A DNA stretch of 64,000 bases from Bacilli bacterium (GTDB lineage: Bacteria; Bacillota_I; Bacilli_A; RF39; UBA660), in NCBI GenBank assembly GCA_017525035.1, contig JAFXTH010000005.1, positions 64,025 to 128,024 on the forward strand. Direction: 5' to 3'. Under the pieces are notes generated by a model. It ran no database searches. It had not been told where the DNA came from and saw only the letters and a program-made list of their open reading frames with translations. This document shows positions 8,922-17,031 of this stretch, one piece after another; within the stretch, counting starts at the first letter, position 1, and each line of letters starts with the position of its first letter. The translations under genes and the position numbers were made by a program.

Positions 8922-9596
8922 ATGAAAGACAAAAAAGAAAGCAAAAAAGCATTCTTTATATTACTTGCAATATCAATAATCGTAGTAGTATCCATTCTCA
9001 TATTTGAGAAAGGATCAAAGGTTCTAAACCAATCAAAATACGAAGACCTTGATAAGATTGTAATTGATTCAGAACTTTCAAATATTGAAGTAAAATTTCT
9101 AGATACTGATTCAGTTAGCATATTAATATATGGTAAAGAAAATGATGAATTATCTGTAAAAGAAGAAGATAAAACACTAACTATTAAAAAGACAAGCACC
9201 AAAGGAGTATGTATATTAAATTGTGATGACAAAATAATACTTTACTTACCTAAAGAGTTTGAGCGTCTTGATATAACTACACAAATGGGTAATATTGATG
9301 CTAAAGAAGTAATAATTAATGATGTTAATATCAAAAGCAAGATAGGTAATGTTAACTTAGGTACTATTAAATCAGCTAATATAGAAACAGAAATTGGAAA
9401 TGTTACAATTGAAAACTTTGAAGGTGAATTTGATTCTTATATAAAAACTGATACGGGAAATGTTACTATTAGAAAAACAAAAAATCTAGATGTTGAAGCA
9501 AAAACTAATTCAGGGAAAGTAAATGTAAAAGAGACAAAAGACAATGATTATGTATTAACTATTGAAACTAACGTAGGAAATATAAAGGTTAAATAA
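8922..9596 (+). CDS. Membrane-anchored DUF4097-type beta-repeat protein
   Basis: A 224-residue protein with one N-terminal transmembrane helix (about residues 10-27) and an outside domain of short beta repeats built on alternating I/V/T residues with a recurring GN[IV] turn (MGNID, IGNVN, IGNVT, TGNVT, VGNIK). This pattern is that of the DUF4097 (YvlB-like) beta-helix family, of unknown biochemical role but often found in envelope-stress or anti-sigma settings. Two cysteines (GVCILNCDD) could form a disulfide. The start follows GGTGAT. It ends one base before the peptidase gene, so the pair is probably one transcript. Confidence 0.7.
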   Translation: MKDKKESKKAFFILLAISIIVVVSILIFEKGSKVLNQSKYEDLDKIVIDSELSNIEVKFLDTDSVSILIYGKENDELSVKEEDKTLTIKKTSTKGVCILNCDDKIILYLPKEFERLDITTQMGNIDAKEVIINDVNIKSKIGNVNLGTIKSANIETEIGNVTIENFEGEFDSYIKTDTGNVTIRKTKNLDVEAKTNSGKVNVKETKDNDYVLTIETNVGNIKVK

Positions 9597-9597
9597 T

Positions 9598-10233
9598 ATG
9601 AGATTATCAATAAATGGAAAAGAATATGAAGTAGTAATAACTAAAAAGATGAGTACTAGAAATACTTACTTAAGAGTTAAAGAAGATTTAAAGATATATG
9701 TTACTGCTAATACATTTACTTCAAACAAAGAAATAGAGAAAATAATAGTAAAAAACCAACAATCTATTATAAGAATGATTAACAAAATGGAAACAAGACA
9801 TAAAAATAATGAAGGATTCTTATATTTAGGTAAAAAATATGATATTATATACACGTCAAACGAAGGAATTACTCTAGGTGAAGAGAAAGTATTCCTAAAC
9901 CGAGATGTGGATCTTGATAAATGGTATAAAAAGCAAGCAGAAGTAGTTTTTAAGCAACACTTAGATGAATGCTATAACAGATTTTCAAGACGTATTCCAT
10001 ATCCATCATTAACGCTTAGAAAAATGACAACAAGATGGGGAGTATGTAATACTAAAACAAAAAGAGTTACATTAAATCTAGAATTAATAAAAAAACCAAT
10101 ATACTGTCTAGATTATGTAATTATGCATGAACTATCACATTTGATTCATGGGAACCATTCAAAAGAATTTTGGGCATTAGTAGAAGAAAACTGTCCAGAA
10201 TATAAAAAAATAAAAAGAATATTAAAAGAATAG
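9598..10233 (+). CDS. YgjP-like metal-dependent peptidase (M48/DUF45 type)
   Basis: A 211-residue soluble protein. The C-terminal half carries TTRWGVC and HELSH (H177, E178, H181) followed by H and F/W residues (GNHSKEFW), the signature of the YgjP/DUF45 zinc metallopeptidase family. The N-terminal half is a beta-rich domain (YEVVITKKMSTRNTYLRV) also typical of the family. The physiological substrate is not known. It starts one base after the preceding stop, suggesting translational coupling. Confidence 0.85.
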   Translation: MRLSINGKEYEVVITKKMSTRNTYLRVKEDLKIYVTANTFTSNKEIEKIIVKNQQSIIRMINKMETRHKNNEGFLYLGKKYDIIYTSNEGITLGEEKVFLNRDVDLDKWYKKQAEVVFKQHLDECYNRFSRRIPYPSLTLRKMTTRWGVCNTKTKRVTLNLELIKKPIYCLDYVIMHELSHLIHGNHSKEFWALVEENCPEYKKIKRILKE

Positions 10234-10242
10234 AGGAATAAT

Positions 10243-10974
10243 ATGCTTATAACTAGTTTAGACAATGATAGAATTAAGAATTATATTAAGCTTAAAGATA
10301 GAAAATATCGTAAGAAGACTAAAACATTTATTGTAGAAGGAATGCATTTAGTTCTTGAAGCATGTAAAAAAGATATAGTTGTTGAACTTATCGTAGAAAA
10401 AGATGTAGTACTTCCAATCAATCTTCCTACTGTATATGTAACTAATGAAATAATAAACAAGATTAGTGAAATGGAGTCTCCAAGTAATGTAATGGCTCTT
10501 TGTAGAATGGAAGATAATGATATAGTAGGAAATAAAATCTTAATGCTTGATGAAATACAAGATCCAGGAAACTTAGGTACAATAATTAGAAGTGCAGTAG
10601 CATTCAATGTAGATACAATTGTCTTAAGTCCTAATACAGTAGATATTTATAATCCGAAAGTAATAAGAGCAACTCAAGGAATGATGTTTCATATAAACAT
10701 AGTTATTAAAGATTTAATAGAAGTAATAAATGAACTAAAAAAAGAAGAAATACCTATTTATGGAACAAAGGTTGATTATGGTAAAGATGTAAGAGACTTA
10801 AAAGATAAAGATCGAAAGAAATATTGTTTAATAATGGGTAATGAAGGAAATGGTGTCAGTGAAGAAGTATTAGATTTATGTGATGCTTATTTCTATATAG
10901 ATATGAATGAAAAAGTAGAAAGCTTAAACGTGGGAGTTGCAACAAGTATATTACTTTATGAACTAAACAAATAG
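10243..10974 (+). CDS. TrmH/SpoU-family RNA 2'-O-methyltransferase
   Basis: A 243-residue protein with an N-terminal substrate-binding region (KTFIVEGMHLVLEAC) and a C-terminal SPOUT knot domain with the three family motifs: DPGNLGTIIRSA, MGNEGNGVSEEV and SLNVGVATSILLYEL. The family uses S-adenosylmethionine to methylate a ribose 2'-OH of 23S rRNA or tRNA; which nucleotide cannot be told from sequence. It is followed after 8 bases by rimM, so it belongs to a ribosome-maturation operon. Confidence 0.9.
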   Translation: MLITSLDNDRIKNYIKLKDRKYRKKTKTFIVEGMHLVLEACKKDIVVELIVEKDVVLPINLPTVYVTNEIINKISEMESPSNVMALCRMEDNDIVGNKILMLDEIQDPGNLGTIIRSAVAFNVDTIVLSPNTVDIYNPKVIRATQGMMFHINIVIKDLIEVINELKKEEIPIYGTKVDYGKDVRDLKDKDRKKYCLIMGNEGNGVSEEVLDLCDAYFYIDMNEKVESLNVGVATSILLYELNK

Positions 10975-10982
10975 GAGGACCT

Positions 10983-11480
10983 ATGGAAGAATATATAAGA
11001 ATAGGTAAAATTGTTAATACTCATGGTATTAAAGGTGAATTAAGACTATTAAGTAACTTCAAATACAAAGATAGAGTATTTGTACAAAACAGAAGAATAT
11101 ATATTGGCGATGAGAAAGAAGAACATATAATAACAAGTTATCGTCACCATAAAGTATTCGAAATGATTACTCTTGAAGGTTTTGGAAACATAAATGAAGT
11201 ATTAAGGTTCATAAACAAAGATGTATTTGTTAAGAAGAATGATTTAAACTTAGGCAAAAAAGAATTCTTAGATGAAGACTTAATTAATTTAAATGTAATA
11301 TTTAACAATGAAGAAGTAGGATACGTTGTAGCAGTAAGACAAATAAATCCAAAAAATAAAATCATAGAAGCAATGATACATGATAAAATGACTATGATTC
11401 CATATCATGAAGATTTTATTAAAGATGTTGATTTAGATAATAAAAAGATAGAATTAGAACTTATAGAAGGAATGATTTAA
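10983..11480 (+). CDS. rimM: 16S rRNA processing protein RimM
   Basis: A 165-residue ribosome maturation factor that binds S19 and helps assemble the 30S head. The N-terminal RimM domain starts IRIGKIVNTHGIKGELRL and the C-terminal PRC-barrel ends in MIPYHEDFIKDVDLDNKKIEL, both family hallmarks. A strong AGGAGG lies upstream of ATG 10983. The stop overlaps the trmD start (TAATG), the classic rimM-trmD coupling. Confidence 0.95.
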   Translation: MEEYIRIGKIVNTHGIKGELRLLSNFKYKDRVFVQNRRIYIGDEKEEHIITSYRHHKVFEMITLEGFGNINEVLRFINKDVFVKKNDLNLGKKEFLDEDLINLNVIFNNEEVGYVVAVRQINPKNKIIEAMIHDKMTMIPYHEDFIKDVDLDNKKIELELIEGMI

Positions 11481-12151
11481 TGAGAATAGATATATTAACA
11501 CTTTTCCCATCTATGTTTGATGGCTTCTTAAATAATTCAATTATTAAAAGAGCTATTGATAAGAATCTAGTAGAGATTAATATAGTTAATTTTAGAGATT
11601 ATTCAAAAGACCCACATCATAAAGTAGATGATACCCCTTATGGTGGAGGAAGTGGTATGGTACTTATGGTACAACCAATATATGATGCTGTTATGGATCT
11701 TAAAGATGAAGATACTAAAGTAATACTTTTGACACCAGATGGAGAAAAATATAATCAGAAAAAGGCATATGATTTAAAAAAATATAAACATTTAATAATT
11801 ATTTGTGGTCATTATGAAGGATTTGATGATAGAATAAGAAGTGTAGTTGATTTCGAAATCAGCATTGGTGATTATGTATTAACTGGAGGAGAACTTCCAA
11901 GCATGATAATTACTGATACAATCGTAAGATTAGTTGATGGAGTAATTGATGAAGAATCACATATCAATGATTCATTTAATCCTAATACAAATCTTTTGGA
12001 CTATCCAACATATACTAAACCAAGAGAGTTTATGGGGCTTACTGTTCCAGAAGTATTATTAAATGGAAATCACAAAGAAATAGAAGAATATAGATTAAAA
12101 GAAAGTATAAAGAAAACACAAGAAAAAAGACCAGATTTATTAGAGAAGTAG
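11480..12151 (+). CDS. trmD: tRNA (guanine-N1-)-methyltransferase TrmD
   Basis: A 223-residue SPOUT methyltransferase that makes m1G37 in tRNAs to prevent +1 frameshifting. Key stretches are DDTPYGGGSGMVL, ICGHYEGFDDRI and IGDYVLTGGELPSM, the AdoMet-binding trefoil knot. Length is a little short of the usual 230-250 residues but all motifs are present. It overlaps rimM by one base and precedes an unknown gene. The usual downstream rplS is 1.6 kb away here. Confidence 0.96.
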   Translation: MRIDILTLFPSMFDGFLNNSIIKRAIDKNLVEINIVNFRDYSKDPHHKVDDTPYGGGSGMVLMVQPIYDAVMDLKDEDTKVILLTPDGEKYNQKKAYDLKKYKHLIIICGHYEGFDDRIRSVVDFEISIGDYVLTGGELPSMIITDTIVRLVDGVIDEESHINDSFNPNTNLLDYPTYTKPREFMGLTVPEVLLNGNHKEIEEYRLKESIKKTQEKRPDLLEK

Positions 12152-12160
12152 GTGAGTTAT

Positions 12161-12625
12161 ATGGCTGAATCAAGTAGATTTTTAATAGTTAAAGAAAAAG
12201 ATTCTAAAGAAATTAAATATTTTGATTATGATAAACTTGATGGATATAATTTGAAAATGAAAAAAGACCTTCACTTTATGGATGCCATAGATGTTAATAG
12301 AGTAATAATTATTAATCCATCATTCATTGACAAAGTCGTAACAAGAAAAATAAATGCTAAATTTGATAGATTAATAAATATGATTCAAATCATTTGTGAA
12401 AACGATGATGATGAAAGCGGAGAAGGATATCGAATTGCACTAGATGAAGCTAATAAATTGAAAATGGAATTATGGAATAAATATAGAAAGTATCTTGCAA
12501 AAGAAAAACTAGACTTAATGATTAAGAAAATAGAGATACTTGAAGATGAATTAAATTTAAGATTAAATGTCTTGATGAATTCATTATATGAACAAGAACA
12601 ATTAAGTAGAGGACATAGTAGATAA
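12161..12625 (+). CDS. Unknown protein with YLV-type N-terminal motif
   Basis: A 154-residue acidic, largely helical cytoplasmic protein of unknown function. ATG 12161 is preceded by TAGGTGAG; a GTG at 12152 lies within that site. The N-terminus (RFLIVKEKDSKEIKYFDYDKL) resembles the start of the genes at 41629, 42490 and 47928 (hydrophobic pair, charged, then Y-Y/F-D), suggesting a shared small domain. The rest is charged helix with coiled-coil character. It lies 9 bases after trmD, at the end of that operon. Confidence 0.6.
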   Translation: MAESSRFLIVKEKDSKEIKYFDYDKLDGYNLKMKKDLHFMDAIDVNRVIIINPSFIDKVVTRKINAKFDRLINMIQIICENDDDESGEGYRIALDEANKLKMELWNKYRKYLAKEKLDLMIKKIEILEDELNLRLNVLMNSLYEQEQLSRGHSR

Positions 12626-12642
12626 GACTAAGTCCTTTTTTA
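12610..12642 (+). terminator. Rho-independent terminator
   Basis: AGGAC and TAGT pair with ACTA and GTCCT across one A-A mismatch, followed by a T-run; the stem includes the stop codon. Confidence 0.65.
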
Positions 12643-12671
12643 TTGCCATTTTCATGTTTTTATGGTATAAT
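12643..12671 (+). promoter_or_regulatory. Promoter with extended -10
   Basis: TTGCCA (12643-12648), 17-base spacer, TATAAT (12666-12671), with TG at 12663-12664. It begins in the T-run of the preceding terminator. Confidence 0.7.
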
Positions 12672-12699
12672 ATGTGCCAATTAGAGAAGAGGGAAATAT

Positions 12700-13080
12700 A
12701 TGAGATATGTTCACACAAATAAAGATCCAGAAGAAATAGATTATGTAATACCAGATAATGATGGAGATACATATGCCAAAGATAGTAGTGTTTCTGATGA
12801 TGAGATATTACCTTATGATGAAAATGATATGGATACAGCAAATACTGTTAATGGATTAATTAAATTTGGAGTATCAGGTGCAGGAGTCATAGTGGGTGGC
12901 ATCATGTTAGGTGTAGGCCTAAGTGGTAGTGTAGAAGGAACTAAAAAAATTGTAGCATTAGTAGCAGGTGCTGGAATCGCATCATTTAGTGTAGTAAAAT
13001 GCATTAAAAGTGCTATGACGATTGTTGGAATAGATCAAGAAAAAAATAAAAAATTAACGAAAGCAAAAGCTAAAGAATAA
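12700..13080 (+). CDS. Small glycine-rich membrane-hairpin protein, first of a related pair
   Basis: A 126-residue protein. The first 50 residues are acidic and hydrophilic. Then come two hydrophobic glycine-rich segments (about 51-77, FGVSGAGVIVGGIMLGVGL, and 84-107, IVALVAGAGIASFSVVKC), and a lysine-rich tail, which predicts a membrane hairpin with both ends inside. It is a diverged relative of the next gene: GAGIASFSVVKCIK versus GAGLLSFCAVKCVK. Function unknown. Glycine-zipper segments of this sort occur in holins, bacteriocins and small membrane-assembly proteins, but nothing here decides among them. It has its own promoter. Confidence 0.65.
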   Translation: MRYVHTNKDPEEIDYVIPDNDGDTYAKDSSVSDDEILPYDENDMDTANTVNGLIKFGVSGAGVIVGGIMLGVGLSGSVEGTKKIVALVAGAGIASFSVVKCIKSAMTIVGIDQEKNKKLTKAKAKE

Positions 13081-13097
13081 TAAAAGGGAGTGTTGGT

Positions 13098-13601
13098 ATG
13101 ATAACATATGGGCGATTAGACGCTAGTACAAAATTAGCTAGTACAATACCAGTAATTAGTACTAATGAAGAAAACGATTGTAGTTTAGTATATGCAAAGC
13201 CAATACCAGGCAATAATATGCAAAAAACTATAGGACTAAAAAAACAATTACCAAATATAGTATTATTTAAAGAATTAAATAATCAACAAAGCGCAGTTAC
13301 TACGAATACTTTGAAATTTGGTTTTAGTCTTACTGGAGTAGTTGCCGGAATTACAACATTATTAACGGGATTGGGAGTTAAAGGATTAACTGTAAACCAA
13401 TCATTATTATTAGAATTATTGGGAGCAGGTTTACTATCATTTTGTGCAGTTAAATGCGTTAAATGTTTAGTTAGAATTGCATGTCCACTTGATGGAAAAG
13501 AAGCGTTAATTCCTGATAGTGAAGATCCAAAAACTATTGAGGCACCAATGCAAGGGTCAATACAAGAAGAGCCCCCAATGAGACTTGAATTAAGAAGATA
13601 G
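13098..13601 (+). CDS. Small membrane-hairpin protein, second of a related pair
   Basis: A 167-residue protein related to the preceding one: a hydrophilic N-terminus (about 70 residues), then NTLKFGFSLTGVVAGITTLL and LLLELLGAGLLSFCAVKCVKCLV as two membrane segments, then a Pro/Glu-rich tail. The conserved second helix ends in several cysteines (CAVKCVKCL). It lies 17 bases after its partner with ribosome site AAGGGAG, so the two are co-transcribed and may form a complex. Function unknown. Confidence 0.65.
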   Translation: MITYGRLDASTKLASTIPVISTNEENDCSLVYAKPIPGNNMQKTIGLKKQLPNIVLFKELNNQQSAVTTNTLKFGFSLTGVVAGITTLLTGLGVKGLTVNQSLLLELLGAGLLSFCAVKCVKCLVRIACPLDGKEALIPDSEDPKTIEAPMQGSIQEEPPMRLELRR

Positions 13602-13606
13602 TAATG

Positions 13607-13633
13607 AAGCAAGAAAATTCTTGCTTTTTTATT
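13607..13633 (+). terminator. Rho-independent terminator
   Basis: Perfect AAGCAAGAA / TTCTTGCTT stem with a two-base loop core and a T-run. Confidence 0.85.
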
Positions 13634-13660
13634 TGTATTATGATACAATCTATTCGTTGT

Positions 13661-13697
13661 GTAATCCGCTGACACCATAATTTATAGTTATGATTAC
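13661..13697 (+). promoter_or_regulatory. Leader hairpin before rplS, candidate L19 leader
   Basis: GTAATC (13661-13666) pairs with GATTAC (13692-13697), with an inner ATAA/TTAT helix, immediately before the rplS ribosome site. Firmicutes are known to carry an autoregulatory L19 leader here. I see a supporting hairpin but did not test it against a covariance model. Confidence 0.4.
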
Positions 13698-13724
13698 CGT
13701 AAAAAACAGGAAAGGATGATAATC

Positions 13725-14069
13725 GTGAACGTAATTGACAAAATTACAGAAAAACAAATTAACCCAAATGTCCCAGAATTCAGAGTAGGGTACACAGTAA
13801 AAGTAAACGTTAAAATCGTTGAAGGAAACAAAGAAAGAATTCAAGCATATGAAGGAGTAGTTACTGCTCGTAAAGGTGGAGGAATAAGTGAAACTTTCAC
13901 TGTAAGAAAAGAATCTTATGGTGTAGGTGTTGAAAGAACATTCCCAATTCATTCACCAAAGATTGATAGTATTGAAGTAGTAAGAAAAGGTAAAGTAAGA
14001 AGAGCTAAATTAAACTTCTTAAAAGATGTTAAAGGTCAATACAGAATCAAAGAAAGAGGACAAAAATAA
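13725..14069 (+). CDS. rplS: 50S ribosomal protein L19
   Basis: A 114-residue ribosomal protein at the 30S-50S interface. Family hallmarks are [41 protein letters not shown] and [24 protein letters not shown]. The start is taken as GTG 13725, which has AAAGGATGAT at a sensible distance; ATG 13716 in the same frame touches the ribosome site and would add three atypical residues. It has its own leader hairpin and terminator. Confidence 0.96.
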   Translation: MNVIDKITEKQINPNVPEFRVGYTVKVNVKIVEGNKERIQAYEGVVTARKGGGISETFTVRKESYGVGVERTFPIHSPKIDSIEVVRKGKVRRAKLNFLKDVKGQYRIKERGQK

Positions 14070-14091
14070 GAGACCTAGTCTCTTTTTTTAT
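14068..14091 (+). terminator. Rho-independent terminator after rplS
   Basis: AGAGAC and GTCTCT stem with a 3-base loop and a T-run. Confidence 0.8.
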
Positions 14092-14100
14092 TAAAAGAAT

Positions 14101-14607
14101 ATGGATGAAAAAACAAAAAGAATAATAAAAGAGGTATTACCATTTGTAATAGTAATTGCAGTAGTCTTATTGTTTAAATCATTTATAATGACTCCAGTAC
14201 AAGTACAAGGAGATTCAATGGAACCTACATTAAATGAAGGTGACATTCTTATATTAAATAAAGTAAGTTACAAATTACATGGTATCAAAAGATTTTCTAT
14301 AGTAGTAATAGATAATGATGGTACTAATCTAATTAAAAGAGTAATTGGACTTCCTGGAGAAACAGTTAAAGTTGAAAACAACAAACTATTTATAGATGGT
14401 AAATTAGTAGAACAAGATTTTCTAGAGAAAAAACAAATTACAGAAGATTTTGAAATAACACTTGAAGATGGATATTACTTTGTAATGGGTGATAATAGAA
14501 ATATATCACTTGATAGTAGAAGCTTAGGACCATTTCATAAGAGTAAAATAAAGGGAACGGCATCATTTGTAATATTTCCATTTAATAGAATTGGAGGAAA
14601 GAATTAA
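14101..14607 (+). CDS. lepB: Signal peptidase I
   Basis: A 168-residue membrane protease that removes signal peptides from exported proteins. One N-terminal transmembrane helix (about residues 13-30) is followed by the catalytic serine motif QGDSMEPTL (S39), the lysine motif LIKRVIGLPGE (K79) and MGDNRNISLDSRSLGPF, matching Gram-positive type I enzymes. The start ATG 14101 sits just 10 bases beyond the rplS terminator and I see no clear Shine-Dalgarno; the protein may be made from read-through transcripts or a leaderless message. Length is typical. Confidence 0.93.
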   Translation: MDEKTKRIIKEVLPFVIVIAVVLLFKSFIMTPVQVQGDSMEPTLNEGDILILNKVSYKLHGIKRFSIVVIDNDGTNLIKRVIGLPGETVKVENNKLFIDGKLVEQDFLEKKQITEDFEITLEDGYYFVMGDNRNISLDSRSLGPFHKSKIKGTASFVIFPFNRIGGKN

Positions 14608-14631
14608 GGTAAAATTTAATTCTTTTTTTTA
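14598..14631 (+). terminator. Rho-independent terminator after lepB
   Basis: AGAATTAA and TTAATTCT stem, including the stop codon region, followed by eight Ts. Confidence 0.8.
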
Positions 14632-14730
14632 CATTATTTATAAAAAACTCAATTAAACTCTTTAAAAGTTTCCAAAGATATATTATTATATTAATAGTAT
14701 AAGATAATCTATAGGGATAGGTGATATTAG

Positions 14731-15573
14731 ATGTATAAAGTATTATATAATAAGAAAATTAGTGAAAACTCTTATGAGATGCTAGTAGAAGCACCATTAG
14801 TAGTTAAAAATGCATTACCAGGACAATTTGTTATTGTAATGCCACGTGAAGATGGGGAAAGAATACCTCTTACAATTTATGATTATGATAAAGAAAAAGG
14901 ATTACTTTATTTAATCTATCAAGTTGTTGGAGCATCAACTGAAGAATTATCAATGGTTACTGATGAAGTATTCTCAGTTGCAGGTCCTTTAGGAAATCCT
15001 AATGAGATATGTGCAAACCCTGAAGAATTCAAAGATAAAAGAATTGTTTATGTAGCAGGTGGAGTTGGTATTGCACCAGTATATCCACAAGTTAAATATC
15101 TACATGATCATGGATTTAAAGTAGATGTAATCTATGGAGCAAGAAATGTAGATTTATTACTAATAAGAGATAAGATAGAAGCTGTTGCAAATAAAATGAT
15201 GTATGTAACAGATGATGGATCTTTTGGAGATAAAGGATTTGTTACTACTGTTTTAGAACAACACATAAACGATTATGATATCTGTGTATCAATTGGACCA
15301 GTTATCATGATGAAAAATGTTTGCGATTTAACTAAGAAATTTAATTTACATACAATCGTAAGTATGAACCCATTAATGGTAGATGGTAGTGGAATGTGTG
15401 GAGCATGTCGTTGTGAAGTTGAAGGTAAGCCTAAATTTGCATGCATTCATGGTCCTGAATTTGATGGACATAAAATCAACTTTAACTTAGCACTTAAACG
15501 TATGAACATATATAAACAAGAAGAAAAAGAAAAATGGGATCAAATGAAAGCTAAACTTTCAAAAGAAGAATAA
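14731..15573 (+). CDS. NfnA-like FAD/NAD-binding, [2Fe-2S] flavoprotein subunit
   Basis: A 280-residue ferredoxin reductase-like subunit (PyrK/SudB/NfnA family). An N-terminal FAD-binding barrel (PGQFVIVMP, RIPLTIYD) is followed by an NAD-binding domain (VAGGVGIAPVYPQVKYL, IYGARN) and a C-terminal cysteine cluster MCGACRCEVEGKPKFACIHGPEFDGH that binds a [2Fe-2S] centre. It pairs with the next gene, 13 bases away. Such pairs are either NADH-dependent ferredoxin:NADP oxidoreductase (electron-bifurcating transhydrogenase) or sulfide dehydrogenase-type enzymes. Bifurcating activity is inferred from the pairing. The start follows GGTGAT. Confidence 0.88.
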   Translation: MYKVLYNKKISENSYEMLVEAPLVVKNALPGQFVIVMPREDGERIPLTIYDYDKEKGLLYLIYQVVGASTEELSMVTDEVFSVAGPLGNPNEICANPEEFKDKRIVYVAGGVGIAPVYPQVKYLHDHGFKVDVIYGARNVDLLLIRDKIEAVANKMMYVTDDGSFGDKGFVTTVLEQHINDYDICVSIGPVIMMKNVCDLTKKFNLHTIVSMNPLMVDGSGMCGACRCEVEGKPKFACIHGPEFDGHKINFNLALKRMNIYKQEEKEKWDQMKAKLSKEE

Positions 15574-15586
15574 TTAGGAGGGCATT

Positions 15587-16954
15587 ATGAACGATAAAAA
15601 AATTAAGGTTAGAATGCAAGATGCTAAAGAAAGAGTAAAGAACTTTAATGAAGTTGAACTTGGATATAACGATGAAGAAGCATTACAAGAAGCATCTAGA
15701 TGTTTGAATTGTAAGATTCCTAAATGCGTAGAAGGATGTCCAGTTAACATAATGATTCCTAATTTCATTAAAGCAGTAAAAGAAGGTAACTTAAAAGAAG
15801 CTTATGATATTATATCTGAATCATCAAGTTTACCTGCAGTATGTGGAAGAGTATGTCCACAAGAAAAACAATGTGAAAGCAAATGCGTTAAAGGTATAAA
15901 AGGAGAATCAATTTCAATTGGTTCACTAGAGCGTTATGTTGCAGATCAAGCAATATTGAATGGATTTAGTTCAACTAAACAAATTGGAAAGAATGGTTTT
16001 AAAGTTGCTATAGTAGGAAGTGGACCAGCAGGACTAACTTGTGCAGGTGATCTTGCAAAAAATGGTTTTGACGTAACAATATATGAAGTATTACATAAAG
16101 CAGGAGGAGTTCTAACCTATGGAATCCCTGAATTTAGACTTCCAAAAAGAATTGTACAAAAAGAAGTTGATAGTCTTAAAGCTTTAGGTGTAGATATCAA
16201 AACTGATGTTCCTATTGGTAATGCAATTACATTAAATGACTTACAAGAAGAGTATGATGCTGTTTTTGTAGGTACAGGAGCAGGACTTCCAAAGTTTATG
16301 AATATTCCTGGAGAAGATGGTAATGAAGTATTCTCAGCTAATGAAATACTAACAAGAATTAACTTAATGGGTGCTTATAAAGACGATGCTAAGACTCCAA
16401 TTAAAAAAGTAAAAGTAGCTTATGTAATTGGTGGTGGTAACGTTGCAATGGATGCTGTTAGATCATTAAAACGTTTAGGTATAGAAGCACATCTAATGTA
16501 TAGAAGAGGAATTGATGAATTACCTGCAAGAAAAGTAGAAGTAGAACATGCTAAAGAAGAAGGAATAATCTTTGACTTGTTAAGAAATCCAAAGTTTATT
16601 ATTACAGATGAAAAGAATAGCGTTGTAGGAATGCAAGTAGTTAAAATGACTTTAGGAGAACCTGGAGCAGATGGAAGAAGAAACGTAATTGAAGAAGAAG
16701 GTTCTGAATATTTTGTCGGATGCGATATGGTAGTTATGGCGCTTGGTACAAGTCCTAACCACGAAGCACTAAAACAAAGTCCAATTGTATTAACTGAAAA
16801 AGGATTAATCGAAGTTGAAGGGACAAAAACTTCACTTGATAATGTTTATGCCGGTGGAGATGCCGTTACAGGAGCAGCAACTGTAATACTTGCAATGGAA
16901 GCTGGAAAGAAAGCAGCTAAAGAAATAATCGATAGATTAATAAAAAAGAACTAA
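15587..16954 (+). CDS. NfnB-like / glutamate synthase small-chain-type NADPH oxidoreductase
   Basis: A 455-residue protein. The N-terminus has two cysteine clusters (CLNCKIPKCVEGCPVN and CGRVCPQEKQCESKC) for two [4Fe-4S] centres, then an FAD site (VAIVGSGPAGLTCAGDLA), an NADPH site (AYVIGGGNVAMDAVRSLKRLG) and the closing GDAVTGAATVILAMEAGKKAA. This is the GltD-like fold of NfnB/SudA. No glutamate synthase large subunit is nearby, which with the adjacent NfnA-like gene favours the Nfn transhydrogenase reading: moving electrons between NADH, NADPH and ferredoxin. AGGAGGG precedes ATG 15587. Confidence 0.9.
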   Translation: MNDKKIKVRMQDAKERVKNFNEVELGYNDEEALQEASRCLNCKIPKCVEGCPVNIMIPNFIKAVKEGNLKEAYDIISESSSLPAVCGRVCPQEKQCESKCVKGIKGESISIGSLERYVADQAILNGFSSTKQIGKNGFKVAIVGSGPAGLTCAGDLAKNGFDVTIYEVLHKAGGVLTYGIPEFRLPKRIVQKEVDSLKALGVDIKTDVPIGNAITLNDLQEEYDAVFVGTGAGLPKFMNIPGEDGNEVFSANEILTRINLMGAYKDDAKTPIKKVKVAYVIGGGNVAMDAVRSLKRLGIEAHLMYRRGIDELPARKVEVEHAKEEGIIFDLLRNPKFIITDEKNSVVGMQVVKMTLGEPGADGRRNVIEEEGSEYFVGCDMVVMALGTSPNHEALKQSPIVLTEKGLIEVEGTKTSLDNVYAGGDAVTGAATVILAMEAGKKAAKEIIDRLIKKN

Positions 16955-16970
16955 AATAGTTCTTTTTTTA
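16942..16970 (+). terminator. Rho-independent terminator
   Basis: AAAAAAGAACTA and TAGTTCTTTTTT stem containing the stop codon, then Ts. Confidence 0.8.
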
Positions 16971-17031
16971 TAAAAATAATTTTCTTTTTTTAACATTAGT
17001 GATAAAATATTAATATAATATGGAGGAATGT

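Noticed and set aside
13283-13678. Minus-strand frame of 131 codons over the second hairpin gene
   Set aside because: Shadow of a plus-strand gene and crosses its terminator; no ribosome site.
15587-16954. Glutamate synthase small subunit as the function
   Set aside because: The fold matches, but there is no large subunit and the gene is coupled to an NfnA-like flavoprotein gene.
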